A stretch of 64,000 nt of DNA, taken from positions 91,347 to 155,346 of the forward strand of contig JACKLI010000002.1 in NCBI GenBank assembly GCA_024235995.1, given 5' to 3'. Positions 44,864 through 54,318 of this stretch are shown in pieces. The stretch is from Burkholderiaceae bacterium. GTDB taxonomy: Bacteria; Pseudomonadota; Gammaproteobacteria; Burkholderiales; Burkholderiaceae_C. The position numbers were made by a program, and so were the translations under genes. A model generated the notes under the pieces. It searched no databases and was not told where the DNA came from. It worked only from the letters and a program-made list of their open reading frames with translations. The number at the start of each line of letters is the position of its first letter. Positions within the stretch are counted from its first letter, which is position 1.

Positions 44864-46021
44864 TCACTGCTGCTCGATCGTCTCCACCACCAGGTCCATC
44901 CAGGTGTCCGGCCCCTGCGTCAGGTGGATGCGCACCGGCAGGTATTGCAGCGTGGGGGCGAACCAGATCTCGGCGCTGATCGGGCCGCGCGGCTTGTCCA
45001 GCGGGCGGGGCTTGAGGTGCAGCGCGGGCACGGCGCCCAGGCGCGGCAGGTGCAGCGTGTCCTCGCCCACCACGTCGTAGGTCCATTCGTCCACGCCGCC
45101 GGGGCGCGCCAGCCACAGGCGGATGCTGGCGCCGGGCGCCGGGGCGATCTGGCCGCTGGCAAAGCGGTGCGCCAGCTCGACGAACTGGCTGGCCGTGTCC
45201 TGCACGCCCTCGGGCCGCGGCACGCTCCGGCCGTCGTTCAGGCGCACCGCGTCGCCGATGCGCACGCCACGCCGGCGCTGGCGCACCTGCTCCTCGTACA
45301 CCTCGGGCGCCAGGCCCTGGGCGGTGATCTCGCCCTGGCTGGTGAAGCGCATGGACAGCAGGATGCCGACGTCCAGTTGCACCGCCGCCTGGTAGCGCGT
45401 GCCGGTGTGCTGCCACAGCACCTGGGCGCTGCCGTGCAGCTCGCCGCGGTAGTTGCCGCCCAGGGTGTAGGCCAGGCGCGTGTCGGTGGGCCAGCCGGCC
45501 AGGAAGGCGGGCTCGGCGGTGCCGGCCTCGCTTGCGGCCGGGGTGGGCGCCGAGGCGGCCGCCTGCGGCGCGCTGGCCGCGTCGGCCGCGGCGACGGCTT
45601 GGTCCGTTCCGGGCGTGTCGGCCACCTCGTCCGGAGTGGATGGCACGGGTTCGGGCGCGGCAGCCGGCCGTGGGGCGCTGGCGGGCCGCACCGGGGCCTT
45701 GGCTGCTTTGTTTTTGGTAGCTGACGGCGCATGGTGGATGCGGGCTGTCGGCCTGTTTGGCTCCGAACGCTGCGGGGCGGGCTCGCCCGGCGCCGGTGTG
45801 GGTGCCGGCGCCTGCACGGTGATGGTGCGCGTGTACAGGGGCGCGGTCATCTGCGCCAGCAGGCTGGGTGGCTGCAGCAGGCCGCGCAGCCAGCTCAGCA
45901 CCAGGGCGTGCGCCAGCAGCACCCCGATCAGGATGAGCCCGAGCGTGCGGCGGTCACGGCGGCCGCGCTCCGCCAGGCCGGGCGCCGCGGGGGATGGGTG
46001 ACCGCTCAGGCGCCGGGCCAC
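44864..46021 (-). CDS. DUF3108 domain protein, membrane-anchored
   Basis: 385 residues from a GTG at 46021 that overlaps the end of the M61 gene by 16 bp. An N-terminal span LILIGVLLAHALVLSW anchors the protein. A long Ala/Pro-rich linker (about residues 70-180) is followed by the periplasmic DUF3108 domain (LAYTLGGNYRGELHGSAQVL; IRLWLARPGGVDEWTYDVVG; AEIWFAPTLQYLPVRIHLTQ). Function unknown. Part of the linker is encoded by a copy of the short interspersed repeat. The start is the least sure point. Confidence 0.8.
   Translation of the reverse strand: MARRLSGHPSPAAPGLAERGRRDRRTLGLILIGVLLAHALVLSWLRGLLQPPSLLAQMTAPLYTRTITVQAPAPTPAPGEPAPQRSEPNRPTARIHHAPSATKNKAAKAPVRPASAPRPAAAPEPVPSTPDEVADTPGTDQAVAAADAASAPQAAASAPTPAASEAGTAEPAFLAGWPTDTRLAYTLGGNYRGELHGSAQVLWQHTGTRYQAAVQLDVGILLSMRFTSQGEITAQGLAPEVYEEQVRQRRRGVRIGDAVRLNDGRSVPRPEGVQDTASQFVELAHRFASGQIAPAPGASIRLWLARPGGVDEWTYDVVGEDTLHLPRLGAVPALHLKPRPLDKPRGPISAEIWFAPTLQYLPVRIHLTQGPDTWMDLVVETIEQQ
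45706..45765 (+). repeat. Short interspersed repeat, copy G, inside the DUF3108 gene
   Basis: TTTGTTTTTGGTAGCTGACG then GCGCATGGTGGATGCGGGCTG and GGCCTGTTTGG, the element order of copy D, antisense to the gene. It is in frame and encodes part of the Pro/Ala-rich linker (read as NRPTARIHHAPSATKNKAAK). Confidence 0.4.
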
Positions 46022-47814
46022 GATGGGGCGGCGCTGTCGGCAGGGGGGCGCGGCGCCAGGCGCCAGGTGGTCGAGGGGGCGGGCAGGGCGAGCGGCAGGC
46101 GCAGCAGGCGCTGGCCGCGCGCGACGAGGGCGGTGACCTGGCGCTGCGGGCCGGCAAACAGGGGCACGTCGTCCAGCCGGCGCAGGCGCCACGCGGGCGC
46201 GGCGGCGGCCTGGCCCTTGCGGGCCGGGCGTGCGCTGCGTGGCACGGGGCCTGGCACCTCCAGGCCCAGCCACTCGTCGCCGGCGGCCAGGCCAGCGGCG
46301 GCGGCGGGGCTGCCGTCGAGCACCACCTTGACGGTGATGCCGGCGGCCTGCTCGCTCACGCGCAGGCCCAGCGCCTGCGCCAGCGGCGCGGGGTCTTGCA
46401 GCACCTGCACGCCATGGGCCGTCAGCAGCCGCTCCAGCGGCAGCTCGTCGGTGCCGTGCACCCAGGCCGCCAGCTCGGGCGCGTAGCTGCGCCCGCCCAG
46501 CTCGGCCAGCACGGCGGCCACGTCGCTCTCGCGCAGCGGGCCGCCCTGGCAGCGCCGCCACAGTGCGCGCATCACGTCGTCCAGCGTCGCCCGGCCTTCG
46601 CCGCGCAGCGTGAGGTCCAGGCACAGCGCCACCAGCGCGCCCTTGGTGTAGTAGCTGATGGTGCTGTTGGGCGTGTTCTCGTCCGGGCGGTAGTAGCGCA
46701 GCCAGGCGTCGAAGCTGGCCTGCGCCACCGACTGCACCCGCCGCCCCGGCGCCTGTAGCACCTGGTTGGCGGTTTTGGTCAGCAGCTTGCAGTAGGCCGC
46801 ATCGTCGATCAGGCCGGCGCGGCGCAGCAGCAGGTCGTCGTAGTAGCTGGTGAAGCCCTCGAAGAACCACAGCAGCTCGGTGGGGTTCTCGCGCGTGTAG
46901 TCGTAGGGGGCGAATTCAGAAGGCTTGAGGCGCTTGACGTTCCAGGTGTGGAAGTACTCGTGGCTGATCAGGCCCAGCAGGGTGACGTAGCCCTCGCCCA
47001 CAGCAAAGGCGCTGTCGGGCGCGCCGATGCGCGGCAGGTCGGCGCGCTTGCAGATCAGGGCGGTGCTGGCGCGGTGTTCCAGGCCGCCGTAGGCGTCCTC
47101 CACGGCGTTGAGCATGAACACGTAGCGCTCGTGCGGCGGCGCGCCCTCGGGGTGCCAGAAGCGGATGGCCGTCTCGCACACGGTCTGCGCGTCGCGCAGC
47201 AGGCGTGCGCCGTCGAAGGAGGCGGGCGCGCCGGCCACGACAAAGCGGTGCGGCACGCCGCGGGCCTCGAAGGTGCCGCTCCAGAACGCGCCCAGCTCGA
47301 CGGGGTGGTCGACCAGCTCGTCGTAGTCGCGCGCCACGTAGTCGCCGAAGCCGCGCGCATCCACGCGCCGCGGCGTCATGGCGGTGGCCAGCTGCCAGTG
47401 CGGGGCGGCCTTGGGGGCGGGCACCGTCAGCCGGTGCGGGGCGCCGTCCTGCCCGTGCACGCGCAGCAGCAGGCTGGTGCCGTTGAAGAAGCCCCGCTCG
47501 GCGTCCAGCCAGGCGGTGCGCACCGAGGCGTCGAAGGCGTAGACCTCGTAGCGCAGCACCAGCGGCTGGCGCGGGTCGCAGGCGATGAGCCAGCTGCACT
47601 TGTCGAGCTGGCGCGGCGCGCGGGCGGTGTCGCCCTGCCACGCCGTCAGGCCGTTCAGGTGGCGGGCGAACTCGCGCACCAGGTAGCTGCCTGGAATCCA
47701 CACCGGCAGCGACACCGTCTGCTCGGCCGCCGGCCTGGCGATGCGCAACTCGACGGCGTAGCGATGGCCGTTCAGGTCGGCCGCTTCGACGCGGTAGTGG
47801 ATGGGGGCCGGCAT
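46006..47814 (-). CDS. M61 family metallopeptidase (glycyl aminopeptidase type) with PDZ domain
   Basis: 602 residues. The N-terminal beta domain starts IHYRVEAADLNGHRYAVELR, with LPVWIPGSYLVREFARHLNG. The zinc motif is LISHEYFHTWNVKRLKPSEF (HEYFH), with the downstream Glu in LLWFFEGFTSYYDDLLLRRA. A C-terminal PDZ domain covers about residues 480-580 (ITVKVVLDGSPAAAAGLAAG). No signal peptide, so probably cytoplasmic. Family members cleave N-terminal Gly/Ala. 9 bp downstream of the dsbC-like gene. Confidence 0.93.
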   Translation of the reverse strand: MPAPIHYRVEAADLNGHRYAVELRIARPAAEQTVSLPVWIPGSYLVREFARHLNGLTAWQGDTARAPRQLDKCSWLIACDPRQPLVLRYEVYAFDASVRTAWLDAERGFFNGTSLLLRVHGQDGAPHRLTVPAPKAAPHWQLATAMTPRRVDARGFGDYVARDYDELVDHPVELGAFWSGTFEARGVPHRFVVAGAPASFDGARLLRDAQTVCETAIRFWHPEGAPPHERYVFMLNAVEDAYGGLEHRASTALICKRADLPRIGAPDSAFAVGEGYVTLLGLISHEYFHTWNVKRLKPSEFAPYDYTRENPTELLWFFEGFTSYYDDLLLRRAGLIDDAAYCKLLTKTANQVLQAPGRRVQSVAQASFDAWLRYYRPDENTPNSTISYYTKGALVALCLDLTLRGEGRATLDDVMRALWRRCQGGPLRESDVAAVLAELGGRSYAPELAAWVHGTDELPLERLLTAHGVQVLQDPAPLAQALGLRVSEQAAGITVKVVLDGSPAAAAGLAAGDEWLGLEVPGPVPRSARPARKGQAAAAPAWRLRRLDDVPLFAGPQRQVTALVARGQRLLRLPLALPAPSTTWRLAPRPPADSAAPSWPGA

Positions 47815-47823
47815 GGGCGCAGG

Positions 47824-48540
47824 TCAGCGGGCGAGCAGTTGCTCGATCTGCTGCGCGTTGATGGCGCCGGGCACGCGGTGGCCGTCGACGAACACCAGGG
47901 TGGGCGTGCCGGTGATGTGGTACTTGCGCGCAAACGCGACGTTGGCGTCCAGCGCGGCGGTGTCGCATTTGGACGTGCCCTTGGGCGCGACGTGGCGCAG
48001 CATCCAGTCGTCCCAGGTCTTGGCCTTGTCGGCGCTGCACCAGATCTGTTTGGACTTCTCGACCGAATCGGCCCCCAGGATGGGGATCAGGAAGGTGTGG
48101 ACGGTGACGTTGTCGATCTTCTCCAGGTCGGCCTCGAAGCGCTTGCAGTAAGGGCAGTTGGGGTCTTCGAACACCGCCAGCTTGCGCTTGCCGTTGCCGC
48201 GCACGACGGTGAAGGCGTTCTTGAGCTGCAGGTCCTTGAAGTTGATGGCGGTGAGCTTGTCGATGCGCTCCTCGGTCAGGTTCTTGCGCGAGCGGGTGTC
48301 GATCAGCGTGCCCTGGATCAGGTAGTTGCCCTCGGCGTCGGTGTAGAGGATGTCGTTGCCGATGCGCACCTCGAACAGGCCGGGCATGGGCGTCTTGCTG
48401 ACCTCGTCGATCTGCGTCAGGCCCGGGATGCGGTCCATCAGGGTCTTGCGCAGGGTCGCCTCCTGCGCGCCGGCCAGCAGGGGCAGCAGGGCCAGCGCCA
48501 GGACGGCCAGCCAGCGGCGCGGGGTGGGGGTGAGGTTCAT
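47824..48540 (-). CDS. dsbC: DsbC family thiol:disulfide isomerase
   Basis: 238 residues from the ATG at 48540. Signal peptide RRWLAVLALALLPLLAGAQ, an N-terminal dimerisation domain (PMPGLFEVRIGNDILYTDAE; GNYLIQGTLIDTRSRKNLTE) and a C-terminal thioredoxin domain with active-site FEDPNCPYCKRFEADLEK (CPYC) and the cis-Pro loop ITGTPTLVFVDG. It repairs wrong disulfides in periplasmic proteins. The longer frame to 48597 lacks signal-peptide logic. Upstream is the ubiH-like gene, 76 bp away. Confidence 0.94.
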   Translation of the reverse strand: MNLTPTPRRWLAVLALALLPLLAGAQEATLRKTLMDRIPGLTQIDEVSKTPMPGLFEVRIGNDILYTDAEGNYLIQGTLIDTRSRKNLTEERIDKLTAINFKDLQLKNAFTVVRGNGKRKLAVFEDPNCPYCKRFEADLEKIDNVTVHTFLIPILGADSVEKSKQIWCSADKAKTWDDWMLRHVAPKGTSKCDTAALDANVAFARKYHITGTPTLVFVDGHRVPGAINAQQIEQLLAR

Positions 48541-48616
48541 GGATGGTTTTTCTTCAAGAGGTGAATCGAAAGGGGTGACAAACTGGGACACCGCCAAGGT
48601 GCGGACGGTTCCCCGC

Positions 48617-49741
48617 TCAAGCTTGCATCGCCAGGCGGGCCAGGCGCGACTTGATCGGGCCGCTGTGGTCGAACAGCGTCATGCCCCAGTTGCGCAGTGG
48701 CCCGGCCAGCGGCGCGGGGTGGCCGAACAGCAGCTGCAGGCCGTCGGTGGCCCAGCGCATGCGCAGCCAGTGGCCCTGGCGCGCGCGCTCGTAGCGGCGC
48801 AGCAGGCGCAGGTCGGCCACGCTGCGCCAGCGCTCGCGCGCGGCCAGCACGCGCGCCAGCTCGGCGGCGTCGCCCAGGCCCACGTTCAGCCCCTGGCCGG
48901 CCAGCGGGTGCATGGCGTGGGCGGCGTCGCCGGCCAGCGCAAAGCTCTCGCCCACGCGCCCGGGCATGGCGCCGACCCAGCGGCGGGCGTGCGCCAGCAC
49001 CAGCGGCCAGCTGGCACGCGCGCCCTGCACCTGCAGCGCGCCCAGGGCGCCGCCGCTCAGCTCGTGCAGGTGCGCGGCCAGCGCGGCGTCGTCCCAGGCC
49101 TTGACCTGCTCGGCGCGCTCGCTGGCCAGCGACCACACCACCGCCACCTCGCGCCCGTCCGGGCCGCCCAGGGGCAGAAAGGCCAGGATGTCGCCCTCGG
49201 GGGTGAACCACTGGCGCGCCACCTGTTCGTGCGGGCGCTCGCAGTCCAGCCGGGTGGCCAGGGCGTGCTGCGGGTAGCGCACGCTGTCGTATTCGATGCC
49301 CAGCTCGGCACGCGTGGCGCTGGCGCGGCCCTCGCACACCACCGTCAGGGGCGCGGCCACGGGCGCCTCGATCACGTCGATGGCGCTCTGGTAGCGCACG
49401 GCCTCGGCCAGCAGCTGCTCGAGCCGCGGCACGTCGACGATCCAGTTGAGCGCGGCCACGCCCTGCTGCTGGGCGCTGAAGCGCACGCTGCCCTGCCGGT
49501 CGGCCTGCACCTGCATGGCCAGCACGGGGGTGGCGGCCACGCCCTCGGGCCAGCAGCGCAGCGACTGCAGCAGGGCCTGCACGGCGGGGCCGATGGCGTA
49601 GGCGCGCACGTCGGCCGCCGCGGGCGTGCCGCCGGGTGGCGCCACCAGGGCCACGCGCAGGCGCTCGCGCGCGGCCAGCAGCGCCAGCGTGCGCCCGACG
49701 ATGCCGGCGCCACGAATGCAAAGGTCATGCTCGAAGGCCAT
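48617..49741 (-). CDS. FAD-dependent monooxygenase, UbiH/UbiF type
   Basis: 374 residues from the ATG at 49741. The FAD-binding Rossmann motif is IRGAGIVGRTLALLAARERL, and GDAAHAMHPLAGQGLNVGLGDA is the second FAD block of ubiquinone-biosynthesis hydroxylases. YPQHALATRLDCERPHEQVA and WFTPEGDILAFLPLGG match the UbiH/UbiF/UbiI group. Which ring position it hydroxylates cannot be decided. 29 bp downstream of the hydrolase gene. Confidence 0.9.
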   Translation of the reverse strand: MAFEHDLCIRGAGIVGRTLALLAARERLRVALVAPPGGTPAAADVRAYAIGPAVQALLQSLRCWPEGVAATPVLAMQVQADRQGSVRFSAQQQGVAALNWIVDVPRLEQLLAEAVRYQSAIDVIEAPVAAPLTVVCEGRASATRAELGIEYDSVRYPQHALATRLDCERPHEQVARQWFTPEGDILAFLPLGGPDGREVAVVWSLASERAEQVKAWDDAALAAHLHELSGGALGALQVQGARASWPLVLAHARRWVGAMPGRVGESFALAGDAAHAMHPLAGQGLNVGLGDAAELARVLAARERWRSVADLRLLRRYERARQGHWLRMRWATDGLQLLFGHPAPLAGPLRNWGMTLFDHSGPIKSRLARLAMQA

Positions 49742-49770
49742 GCATCGATTGTAGGGAGGCGCCGGGCGTG

Positions 49771-50724
49771 CTACGGCCCGGCCGCGAGCACCCGCTGCAG
49801 GAAGCCGCGCAGCGCGGCCCGGTAGCGCGCCGGGTCTTCCGACCAGGACTCGACGTGCCGCGCGTGGGTGCGCAGGTAGCTCATGTCGGGGCGCAGGCGG
49901 TGCAGCTCGTCGCTGATGACGATGGGCACCAGCGCGTCGGTGTCGCCGTGCGCGTCGAACAGGAACCGGGGCCGCCGGGCGAACAGGGGCAGGGTCAGCG
50001 TGTCGTCCAGCCGGATGCCCACGCGCCAGGGCGTGATCTGCGTGGCCGTCCAGGTCACCGCGCCGCTCAGCGGCAGGCGCTTGGCGGCGACGAAATGCTG
50101 CAGCGTGGCGCGCAAATCCAGCGCCGGCGCGTCCAGCACCGCCGCGATGACGTCGCCGACATGGGGCGCGTGGCGCAGGTACTGGCCCAGGATGGCGCCG
50201 CCCATGGACTGCGCCGCCAGGATGATGCGTTTGGCGCCGTGGCGCCGCGCGGTCTCGACCGCGGCGTCCAGGTCGCGCCACTCGCTCAGGCCGAAGCGGT
50301 AGATGCCGTCGGGCGAGCGCGGCGCGCCGGCGTCGTTGCGGTAGGCGTACAGCAGCGTGGTGATGCCCAGCGGCCGCGCCACGCTGGTCACGCGGTAGCC
50401 GTCCTCGCGCCGGCCGCCGATGCCGTGGGTGTAGATCATCCAGACCTCGCCCGCGCCGGTTTCGGGCGGCACCACCCAGGCTGGCAGGGGGCCCAGTTCG
50501 GAGGCGATGGCGAGGGTCTCGAAGGGCCAGCCGAAGGCGCGCCGCGGGTCGCCGTCGTAGTCCAGCGTCAGCGGGTCGCGCGTTTGCAGCGCGCGGTCGG
50601 TGAACGGCCCACCCACCGTCACCATCTGCTTGAGGCCGCTGGACAGCTGCCAGCCGATGCCGCCGCAGTAGGCGGCCAGGGCCAGCAGCACGATGGCGAC
50701 GAGCCAGGACAGTTTGCGGATCAT
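49771..50724 (-). CDS. Alpha/beta hydrolase, membrane-anchored
   Basis: 317 residues from the ATG at 50724. One N-terminal span (LSWLVAIVLLALAAYCGGIG). The fold has oxyanion region YTHGIGGRREDGYR, nucleophile elbow AAQSMGGAILGQYL (S in AQSMGG), acid DAHGDTDALVPI and a C-terminal His in HARHVESW. Resembles the BAAT/dienelactone-like hydrolases of unknown substrate. The frame is open upstream, but that part is antisense to the MOSC gene. Confidence 0.85.
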   Translation of the reverse strand: MIRKLSWLVAIVLLALAAYCGGIGWQLSSGLKQMVTVGGPFTDRALQTRDPLTLDYDGDPRRAFGWPFETLAIASELGPLPAWVVPPETGAGEVWMIYTHGIGGRREDGYRVTSVARPLGITTLLYAYRNDAGAPRSPDGIYRFGLSEWRDLDAAVETARRHGAKRIILAAQSMGGAILGQYLRHAPHVGDVIAAVLDAPALDLRATLQHFVAAKRLPLSGAVTWTATQITPWRVGIRLDDTLTLPLFARRPRFLFDAHGDTDALVPIVISDELHRLRPDMSYLRTHARHVESWSEDPARYRAALRGFLQRVLAAGP

Positions 50725-50769
50725 GGGCGGCCATGGTAGCGCGCGGGGCCGGTCGCCGTTGCGCGGACA

Positions 50770-51669
50770 ATGGCGGCCTTTCCTGCCCCGTTTCTCATCA
50801 TGCAGCAGCCCGAACCCGATGTCCGCGCCCGCGTGGCGCGCCTGTTTGTCTACCCCGTCAAGTCCTGCGCGGGCGTGGAGCTGGGCGAGGCGCTGCTGGC
50901 CGAGACCGGGCTGGACCTGGACCGCAGCTGGATGGTGGTGGACGCGCAGGGCCGGTTCCTGACGCAGCGCGAGTGGCCGCGCATGGCGCTGGTGCGCCCG
51001 CAGATCCGCACGAGCGAGGTGGTGCTGCGCGCGCCGGGCATGCTGGCGCTGCATCTGGGCATCGACGAGGTCGAGCGCCCCTTGCGCGTGCGGGTGTGGG
51101 CGGACGAGGTCGACGCCTGGGACATGGGCGACGTCGCCGGCCAGTGGTTCAGCGACTTCCTGGGCCAGCCGGGCCTGCGGCTGGCGCGCTTCGACCCGCA
51201 GGTGCGGCGCCTGTCCAGCCTGAAGTGGACGGGCGGCATCGAGGCCGTCAACCAGTTCGCCGACGGCTACCCCTTCCTGGTCACCAGCGAGGCCTCGCTG
51301 GCCGAGCTCAACCGCCGCCTGCAGGCCGCTGGCCACGCGCCGGTGGGCATCGAGCGGCTGCGGCCCAACCTGGTGCTGGCCGGCGTGGAGGCGCACGACG
51401 AGGACCGCCTGGCCGAGCTGCGCATCGCCACCGCCGACGGCCCGGTGGTGCTCAGGCCCGTCAAGCCCTGCGCGCGCTGCCCCATCCCCAACATCGACCC
51501 GCGGACGGCCGAGAGCAGCCCCGAGGTGCTGGCCACGTTGAGCCAGTACCGCGCCGATGCGCGCGTGGACGGGCAGCTGAGCTTCGGCATGAACGCCATC
51601 GTCCTCGGCGGCGTGGACCGCACGCTGCGCGTGGGCGATGCGGTGCAGGCCGATTGGCGATTCGACTGA
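50770..51669 (+). CDS. MOSC domain protein (MOSC_N plus MOSC)
   Basis: 299 residues (ATG 50770; ATG at 50800 is equally plausible). The N-terminal beta-barrel domain starts VARLFVYPVKSCAGVELGEA, with LDLDRSWMVVDAQGRFLTQR. The C-terminal MOSC domain carries RLRPNLVLAGVEAHDEDR and the conserved molybdenum-cofactor cysteine in VKPCARCPIPNIDPRTAE. This architecture is shared by mARC/YcbX-type N-hydroxylated compound reductases; no ferredoxin domain is fused here. Divergent from the hydrolase gene. Confidence 0.92.
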   Translation: MAAFPAPFLIMQQPEPDVRARVARLFVYPVKSCAGVELGEALLAETGLDLDRSWMVVDAQGRFLTQREWPRMALVRPQIRTSEVVLRAPGMLALHLGIDEVERPLRVRVWADEVDAWDMGDVAGQWFSDFLGQPGLRLARFDPQVRRLSSLKWTGGIEAVNQFADGYPFLVTSEASLAELNRRLQAAGHAPVGIERLRPNLVLAGVEAHDEDRLAELRIATADGPVVLRPVKPCARCPIPNIDPRTAESSPEVLATLSQYRADARVDGQLSFGMNAIVLGGVDRTLRVGDAVQADWRFD

Positions 51670-51735
51670 AACTATCAAATCAATAGCTATTCGCGCATGA
51701 TGGATGCCGGCCAAAGGCCGATTTGAATCATAAAC
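51668..51735 (+). repeat. Short interspersed repeat, copy D
   Basis: ACTATCAAATCAATAGCTAT then TCGCGCATGATGGATGCCGGCC..GGCCGATTTGAATCATAAA. Closely matches copy B at the left half. Lies between the MOSC gene and ychF. Confidence 0.55.
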
Positions 51736-51805
51736 CGCCAGCCGGCGCACCCCCGTCGCGCCGGTACAATCAAGGCTTTCCCGGAATCCAGACGAGACCT
51801 GCGCC

Positions 51806-52900
51806 ATGAGCCTGCAATGCGGCATCGTGGGCCTGCCCAACGTGGGCAAGTCCACCCTCTTCAACGCCCTCACCAAGGCCGGCATCGCCGCCGAAAACTA
51901 CCCCTTCTGCACCATCGAGCCCAACACCGGCGTGGTGGAGGTGCCCGACCCGCGCCTGCAGCAACTGGCGGCCATCATCACGCCCGAGCGCATCGTGCCG
52001 GCCATCGTCGAGTTCGTCGACATCGCGGGCCTGGTGGCCGGCGCCAGCAAGGGCGAAGGCCTGGGCAACCAGTTTCTGGCGCACATCCGCGAGACCGACG
52101 CCATCGTCAACGTGGTGCGCTGCTTTGAAGATGCCAACGTCATCCACGTGGCCGGCAAGGTCGATCCGATCGCCGACATCGAGGTGATCCAGACCGAGCT
52201 GTGCCTGGCCGACCTGGGCACCGTGGAAAAGGCCGTGCAGCGCTACGGAAAGGCCGCCAAGAGCGGCAACGACAAGGAGGCCGCCGCCATGCTCAAGGTG
52301 CTGGGCCCGGTGCAGGCCGCGTTGAACGAGGCCCGGCCGGTGCGCACGCTGTCGCTCACGAAAGAAGAGCAGGCGCTGCTCAAGCCGCTGTGCCTGATCA
52401 CCGCCAAGCCGGCGATGTTCGTGGGCAACGTGTCGGAGGACGGCTTCGAGAACAACCCCCTGCTGGCGCGCTTGCAGGACTACGCCGCCAGCCAGAATGC
52501 TCCGGTGGTGGCTATCTGCGCCAAGCTGGAGGCCGACATGGCCGAGATGGGCGACGAGGACAAGGCCATCTTCCTGCAGGAGATGGGCCAGAGCGAGCCG
52601 GGCCTGAACCGCCTGATCCGCGCCGCCTTCAAGCTGCTGGGCCTGCAGACCTACTTCACCGCCGGGGTGAAGGAGGTGCGCGCCTGGACCATCCACATCG
52701 GCGACACCGCGCCGCAGGCGGCCGGCGTGATCCACGGCGACTTCGAGCGCGGCTTCATCCGCGCGCAGACCATCGCCTTCGACGACTTCATCCACCACAA
52801 GGGCGAGCAGGGCGCCAAGGACGCCGGCAAGATGCGCGCCGAGGGCAAGGACTACGTCGTCAAGGATGGGGACGTGATGAACTTCCTGTTCAACGTCTGA
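51806..52900 (+). CDS. ychF: Redox-regulated ATPase/GTPase YchF
   Basis: 364 residues, full length. G1 [18 protein letters not shown], the YchF-specific segment [21 protein letters not shown]3 [20 protein letters not shown] and a C-terminal TGS domain ([20 protein letters not shown]) ending FNV. An Obg-family P-loop protein that prefers ATP and binds the ribosome. Followed by a hairpin at 52971 and the start of accessory region 2. Confidence 0.97.
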   Translation: MSLQCGIVGLPNVGKSTLFNALTKAGIAAENYPFCTIEPNTGVVEVPDPRLQQLAAIITPERIVPAIVEFVDIAGLVAGASKGEGLGNQFLAHIRETDAIVNVVRCFEDANVIHVAGKVDPIADIEVIQTELCLADLGTVEKAVQRYGKAAKSGNDKEAAAMLKVLGPVQAALNEARPVRTLSLTKEEQALLKPLCLITAKPAMFVGNVSEDGFENNPLLARLQDYAASQNAPVVAICAKLEADMAEMGDEDKAIFLQEMGQSEPGLNRLIRAAFKLLGLQTYFTAGVKEVRAWTIHIGDTAPQAAGVIHGDFERGFIRAQTIAFDDFIHHKGEQGAKDAGKMRAEGKDYVVKDGDVMNFLFNV

Positions 52901-52970
52901 CCCAAACAAGCCATTTCTCAGGATTTCACAAGATTACTTTGAAGCCCTGAAGCAGCGACAGAACCCCGGA

Positions 52971-52993
52971 AAATCCGGGGTTCTTCGTTTCCA
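52971..52993 (+). terminator. Terminator after ychF
   Basis: AACCCCGGA, 3-nt loop, TCCGGGGTT, then CTTCGTTTCC. 71 bp after the ychF stop. The T-run is interrupted, so strength is moderate. Confidence 0.7.
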
Positions 52994-53121
52994 TGGGTTG
53001 CATGAGATTGCCCGGCCTTGCCCGCGGAAAGTGACTACGTAGGTGTATACGAAAATTAGACCTAGCAAAATAAGGTGTATATGATCCATCCATCACCCCT
53101 TCTTGCCGACCCCGTGACACC

Positions 53122-54318
53122 ATGCTTACAGATGCTCACTGCCGTGCTGCCAAACCGAAGGAGCAGCTCTACCGCCTGAATGACCTTCGCGGCCTTTACC
53201 TTGAAGTGAAGCCCAATGGGGTGAAGGCTTGGCGCTACCGCTTCAAGCTGGGCGGCAAGGGGTCGTGGTTCGCGCTGGGCGACTACCCTGCCGTCAGCCT
53301 TGCCGAAGCGCGGGACAAGTGCGAGGAAGCGCGGAAGCTGGTCAAGCAGGGCATCAACCCCGTCCAGCACCGGCAGCTTGAGCGCCTCAAGCGCGAAGAG
53401 GATTCCGCCAATACCTTCGAGACCGTCGCCAAAGAGTGGCTGGCTCTGCGGGACTGGGAGGACATCACCAAGAAACGCCGCCTGGACATGCTGGAGCGGG
53501 TGGTCTTCCCCAGCATCGGCAAGCTCCCGGTGCGCGACATCACCCCTGCGCACGTTCTCGACATCCTTACCAAGACCGTGAAACGCGGTGCGCCGACTGT
53601 CGCTGCGGAAGCCAAGCGCACCATGTCCGGTGTCTTCGAGCTGGCAGTTGCCACCTTGCGGGCAGACAACGATCCCGTCTGGCCCGTCCGCAAGGCTTTG
53701 CCCGCCAACAAGACGCAACACAAGACGGCACTGACCACCGCGCAGATCGGCAAGCTGCTCAACGACTTCGACAACCACCGTTGCGGCTATCAGGTCAATT
53801 TCTGCATCCAGTTGATGTGGTGGACACTGGCGCGTCCCAGCGAAGCGGCAGAAGCGGAATGGGCTGAATTCGATCTCGATGCCGCGCTTTGGACGATCCC
53901 AGCCCGGCGCATGAAAGCCCGCCGTGAACATGTAGTGCCGTTGCCAACGCAGGCCGTAGAGATGTTGCGCCGCCTGCACGCCATCAGCGGTGATCGGACG
54001 CACCTATTTCCCGGCAGGGATGACCGCAACAGGCCGATGTCGGTGCATTCGATCCGGCAGGCGCTCAAGGTGCTGGGCTGGAGCGGCACCTACAGCCCGC
54101 ACGGCACCAGATCCACGGGCAGCACCCGGCTGAATGAAATAGGCTATCGCGCCGACGCCATCGAAGCGCAGCTTGCCCATGCGGAACCCAACTCGGTACG
54201 CCGCACCTATAACCATGCCACCTACCTCGAAGAGCGGCGAGACATGATGCAGGCATGGGCAGACAAGCTCGAAATCTGGAAGCGGGAGAGCACAGGTGAA
54301 GTCAGTAGAACACAGTGA
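53122..54318 (+). CDS. Tyrosine-type integrase, P4/DUF4102 class
   Basis: 398 residues. The N-terminal arm-binding domain (DUF4102) has LNDLRGLYLEVKPNGVKAWR, YRFKLGGKGSWFALGDYPAV and SLAEARDKCEEARKLVKQGI. A core-binding domain follows (about 95-195). The catalytic domain has Arg in MWWTLARPSEAAEAEW, H-x-x-R in SPHGTRSTGSTRLNEIGY, His in EAQLAHAEPNSVRRTY and Tyr in RRTYNHATY. All catalytic residues seem present, so the enzyme may be active. It marks the left end of accessory region 2, which extends beyond the window. No tRNA lies next to it. Confidence 0.94.
   Translation: MLTDAHCRAAKPKEQLYRLNDLRGLYLEVKPNGVKAWRYRFKLGGKGSWFALGDYPAVSLAEARDKCEEARKLVKQGINPVQHRQLERLKREEDSANTFETVAKEWLALRDWEDITKKRRLDMLERVVFPSIGKLPVRDITPAHVLDILTKTVKRGAPTVAAEAKRTMSGVFELAVATLRADNDPVWPVRKALPANKTQHKTALTTAQIGKLLNDFDNHRCGYQVNFCIQLMWWTLARPSEAAEAEWAEFDLDAALWTIPARRMKARREHVVPLPTQAVEMLRRLHAISGDRTHLFPGRDDRNRPMSVHSIRQALKVLGWSGTYSPHGTRSTGSTRLNEIGYRADAIEAQLAHAEPNSVRRTYNHATYLEERRDMMQAWADKLEIWKRESTGEVSRTQ

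Noticed and set aside
52970..53121. tRNA-like or riboswitch structure before the island integrase
   Set aside because: Only one simple hairpin is found, best explained as the ychF terminator; no cloverleaf or aptamer consensus could be drawn.
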